The notes under the pieces are model-generated. The model worked only from the letters and a program-made list of their open reading frames with translations, did not search any database and had not been told where the DNA came from. From Bifidobacterium longum subsp. infantis ATCC 15697 = JCM 1222 = DSM 20088 (GTDB taxonomy: Bacteria > Actinomycetota > Actinomycetes > Actinomycetales > Bifidobacteriaceae), in contig NC_017219.1 of assembly GCF_000269965.1 (NCBI RefSeq), positions 186,001 to 250,000 on the forward strand: a stretch of 64,000 nucleotides of DNA, given 5' to 3'. Below, in pieces: positions 62,029 to 64,000 of the stretch (position 1 is the stretch's first letter; every line of letters starts with the position of its first letter). A program made the translations under genes and the position numbers.

Positions 62029-62057
62029 CGTAGCGATACGTTAATCGTAGCGCTACG
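62029..62057. promoter_or_regulatory. Candidate TetR operator upstream of the Pip operon
   Basis: CGTAGCGATACG (62029-62040) and the perfect palindrome CGTAGCGCTACG (62046-62057) lie 17 bases apart, with a further half-site GCTACG at 62018. They lie 40-70 bases upstream of the long Pip gene. Control by the TetR protein at 56483 is inferred from operon membership. Confidence 0.6.
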
Positions 62058-62158
62058 GTTGCCGGAGATCAATGGGGTGATTGATGATGTCTTTGGCGGA
62101 ATAACGCCGCTGCCCAGCGGCTTATCGTGCGTCGCTGGGCATTGTGCCTAATTTTTGT

Positions 62159-62205
62159 GGCTGGGGTGCTGTGTGGCTGGGGTGCTGTGGGCTGGGGTGC
62201 TGTGT
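62159..62205. repeat. Three tandem G-rich 15-mers
   Basis: GGCTGGGGTGCTGTG occurs three times in near-tandem order. Just upstream, TGCCCAGCG (62111-62119) pairs with CGCTGGGCA (62133-62141). No gene in this region. Confidence 0.7.
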
Positions 62206-62226
62206 GTGTTGGTGTGAGGCTGCCCT

Positions 62227-62387
62227 CCATGGGGCGGTAAAACCTTCATCGGGCGGTAAGTGGCCCATGGGGCGGTGAAATCCCCATGGGGCGGTGGCTT
62301 AAAATGGCTTTATTCCGCGGAATGCGGTTTTGGGCTAACCGCCCCATGGGGTAATTACCGCCTCATGAGAGAGCTACCGCCCCATGG
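62227..62387. repeat. Mirror array of GGGCGGTAA-type units
   Basis: Four forward units of the type CCATGGGGCGGTAA (about 62227, 62245, 62265, 62283) are followed by a central palindrome ATTCCGCGGAAT (62312-62323), then three inverted units (about 62336-62349, 62355-62368, 62375-62387). The whole makes an inverted-repeat structure of about 160 bases, comparable in layout to the elements at 21.9 and 31.2 kb but with a different core sequence. Confidence 0.8.
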
Positions 62388-62400
62388 ATAAACCGTTGTA

Positions 62401-62511
62401 TCAGCTTTCGATGGTGCCGGATTGGCCGTCGATGGCCGACTGCTCGTTCTGGCTGGATGACTGGTCGGAGCTGGAGTTGCCGGAAGTGTCAGAACCTGTG
62501 CCGGCCGTCCA
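62401..62511 (-). pseudogene. C-terminal remnant of a Ser/Gln-rich protein
   Basis: On the minus strand, 36 sense codons and a stop read with a strongly biased composition: TGSDTSGNSSSDQSSSQNEQ then SAIDGQSGTIES and TGA. No start codon exists before an upstream stop. The Ser/Gln/Asp-rich tail is typical of extracytoplasmic linkers of bifidobacterial surface or kinase proteins. It appears to be the end of a deleted gene. Confidence 0.55.
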
Positions 62512-62573
62512 TCAAGTTCGGCAAAACTGCAATCGGGTGATAGTGTAAGGGGACGCTATGTGGGGAGGAAACC

Positions 62574-63860
62574 ATGGTTGAATTCAAGGACGATGGCACG
62601 GCCACTACCCTTGGAAAGACGCGAGAGAACCGTGACGCCGAGTCCGCAGTCGTGGCCGATCTGGTGGCCGTTGAATTGGACGACGCCGGCTTGAACCTGA
62701 ACGCCAAGCGATTACCGATTCTGGCGCGCATCTATGGCGCGGTCGTACTGCTGGACGGACTCGCCACATTGCCGATTATGGTGATTTCCATCCTCTATGC
62801 CGTGCGCGAGATTCTGGATGGTCATGTGCACGTCGATGCGATGAGCCTGACCTTCATCCTGTCCGCGGTCCGCGCGGTGGTGCTGGTGGTCAGCGCCGTC
62901 TGCCTGATCGTGTTCGGCGTGATGCTGCTGCGCAACCATCGCCGGTATGCCGCGCGCTGGACCTACGTGCTGATGCCGCTGACGCTGGCGGATGGCATGC
63001 TGTCACTGGCGTTGACCGGCCTCGGCCCCAACCTGCTGATGCCGCTGGTCCAGATGACCATCCTCATCGTGATCTCGGTGACCGCCGACCCCTCCCTGAG
63101 CGAGGAACGGCGCCTGCAGCGCGCGCTCAAACGCATGGACGATCGAGATGACTATGAGTCGGCGGTGGCGGCCGGCATGCTGGGACGCGACCAGTCCGGC
63201 AAAGGCTACATCGCACTGGACTTCTTCAACATCTTCTGGCTGTTCACCATCGCCTCGGTATTCGGTCTGATCATGGAGACGATCTATCACATGGCGTTGT
63301 ACAACGGCGAACTTCAGGACCGTGCGGGCCTGCTGTGGGGGCCGTTCTCGCCTATCTACGGCTGCGGCGCGGTGCTGGTGACCGTATGCCTGAACCGCCT
63401 GTGGAAAGCGAACCCGTTCCTGATCTTCTGCGCCTCGGCGGTGATCGGCGGCGCGTTCGAATACTGCACGAGCTGGTTCATGGAGGCGGCCTTCGGCATC
63501 ACCGCGTGGGACTACACCGGCCGATGGCTGTCGATCGACGGGCGCACCTCGGGCCTGTTCATGTTCTTCTGGGGTCTGATCGGCGTGGCGTGGGTCAAAT
63601 GGCTGCTGCCGCGACTGCTCGCCCTGATTAACCGCATTCCCTGGAAGGTGCGGTATTCGCTGACCGCCGTATGCGCGGTGCTGATGGTGATCGACATCGC
63701 CTTCACGCTGATGGCCTTGGACTGCTGGTACGGGCGCATGGCCGGCCAACCGCAGAATTCACCGGTCGCGGTGTGGTTCAGTGAACGGTATGGCGATGCG
63801 TACATGGCCAACCGTTTCCAGACCATGCACATCGACCCTTCCAAGGCCGGGCGTATGTGA
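62574..63860 (+). CDS. Putative ABC transporter-type membrane protein (CmpB family)
   Basis: A 428-residue protein with nine or so membrane helices, start ATG 62574 after GGAGGAAACC. The second half has the ABC_trans_CmpB pattern: FGLIMETIYHMALYNGELQDRAGLLWGPFSPIYGCGAVLV, then AFEYCTSWFMEAAFGITAWDYTGRWLSIDGRTSGLFMFFWG. The E-x-x-Y...GPFSPIYG and WDY motifs are typical of this family, whose members are annotated as putative ABC permeases without known ATPases. The N-terminal half (about 1-200) is a separate four-helix part of DUF308-like appearance. Function unknown. Confidence 0.85.
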   Translation: MVEFKDDGTATTLGKTRENRDAESAVVADLVAVELDDAGLNLNAKRLPILARIYGAVVLLDGLATLPIMVISILYAVREILDGHVHVDAMSLTFILSAVRAVVLVVSAVCLIVFGVMLLRNHRRYAARWTYVLMPLTLADGMLSLALTGLGPNLLMPLVQMTILIVISVTADPSLSEERRLQRALKRMDDRDDYESAVAAGMLGRDQSGKGYIALDFFNIFWLFTIASVFGLIMETIYHMALYNGELQDRAGLLWGPFSPIYGCGAVLVTVCLNRLWKANPFLIFCASAVIGGAFEYCTSWFMEAAFGITAWDYTGRWLSIDGRTSGLFMFFWGLIGVAWVKWLLPRLLALINRIPWKVRYSLTAVCAVLMVIDIAFTLMALDCWYGRMAGQPQNSPVAVWFSERYGDAYMANRFQTMHIDPSKAGRM

Positions 63861-64000
63861 ATGGCAAGTAATTACGCTTCGCGGGCAGAAGGTGCGTAGA
63901 GCCTAAGACAGCCCTCGTGCGTGGGTGATAAGCGGGATACACTTTCAAGCGTTGAAGGAATGATTCCCTCCGCTGATGCGCTGTTTTGTGACGCGCGTGA

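Overview
The window is a high-GC Gram-positive chromosome segment that reads as Bifidobacterium, most likely the B. longum/B. breve group. The evidence is an actinobacterial short SRP RNA, a split aspartokinase, an actinobacterial-type topA with a lysine/alanine-rich tail, typical bifidobacterial membrane families (DUF805, DUF1275, GtrA, YhgE/Pip), and an iron-uptake locus matching the one described as bfe in B. breve. Species is inferred from memory of these families, not from a search.

Layout. 1-6.7 kb: end of a lipid-kinase-like gene, a TetR regulator, dnaX-recR, an orphan class C sortase and a DUF4143 gene remnant. 7-12 kb: aspartokinase as two separate genes, asd facing them, a conserved hypothetical and a metallophosphoesterase. 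12.1-12.7 kb: an intergenic array of imperfect palindromes upstream of leuA. 12.7-24 kb: leuA, a class A penicillin-binding protein, SRP RNA, a PAP2 phosphatase, topA, tmk-holB. 24-31 kb: a shortened LacI regulator, divergent ptsH/ptsI, a PEBP protein, a C69 dipeptidase and fhs. 31-36 kb: a tautomerase, a GtrA protein, and an MFS transporter whose 3' end is duplicated around a 1.6-kb low-GC islet carrying an AlbA_2-type regulator. 36-46 kb: phosphatase, mutarotase, DUF805 protein, an Abi_2 fragment, gltX with tRNA-Glu and tRNA-Gln, membrane proteins, a second shortened AlbA_2 regulator, tRNA-Ser. 46-56.5 kb: a DUF6020-like membrane protein and a seven-gene iron-uptake operon. 56.5-62 kb: TetR plus two large YhgE/Pip membrane proteins. 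62-64 kb: a repeat-rich intergenic region, a gene remnant and a putative ABC-type membrane protein.

Genes that work together: aspartokinase catalytic and ACT subunits with asd (aspartate-family amino acids); dnaX, holB, topA, tmk and recR (replication and repair); HPr and enzyme I (general PTS); FTR1 permease, P19 lipoprotein, DUF2318 membrane protein, an FtsX-type ABC exporter-like complex and an FMN-binding lipoprotein (ferrous iron acquisition with a probable extracytoplasmic redox arm); two Pip proteins with their TetR regulator.

The most unusual content is non-coding or mobile. It comprises the 12.2-kb palindrome array, two long mirror-symmetric intergenic elements (21.9 and 31.2 kb), a mirror array at 62.2 kb, a dispersed GAGGGGAG-type hairpin family in about ten places, and iterated operator-like sites directly in front of both AlbA_2 regulator genes. 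All coordinates and starts were read by eye; no searches or folding programs were run.
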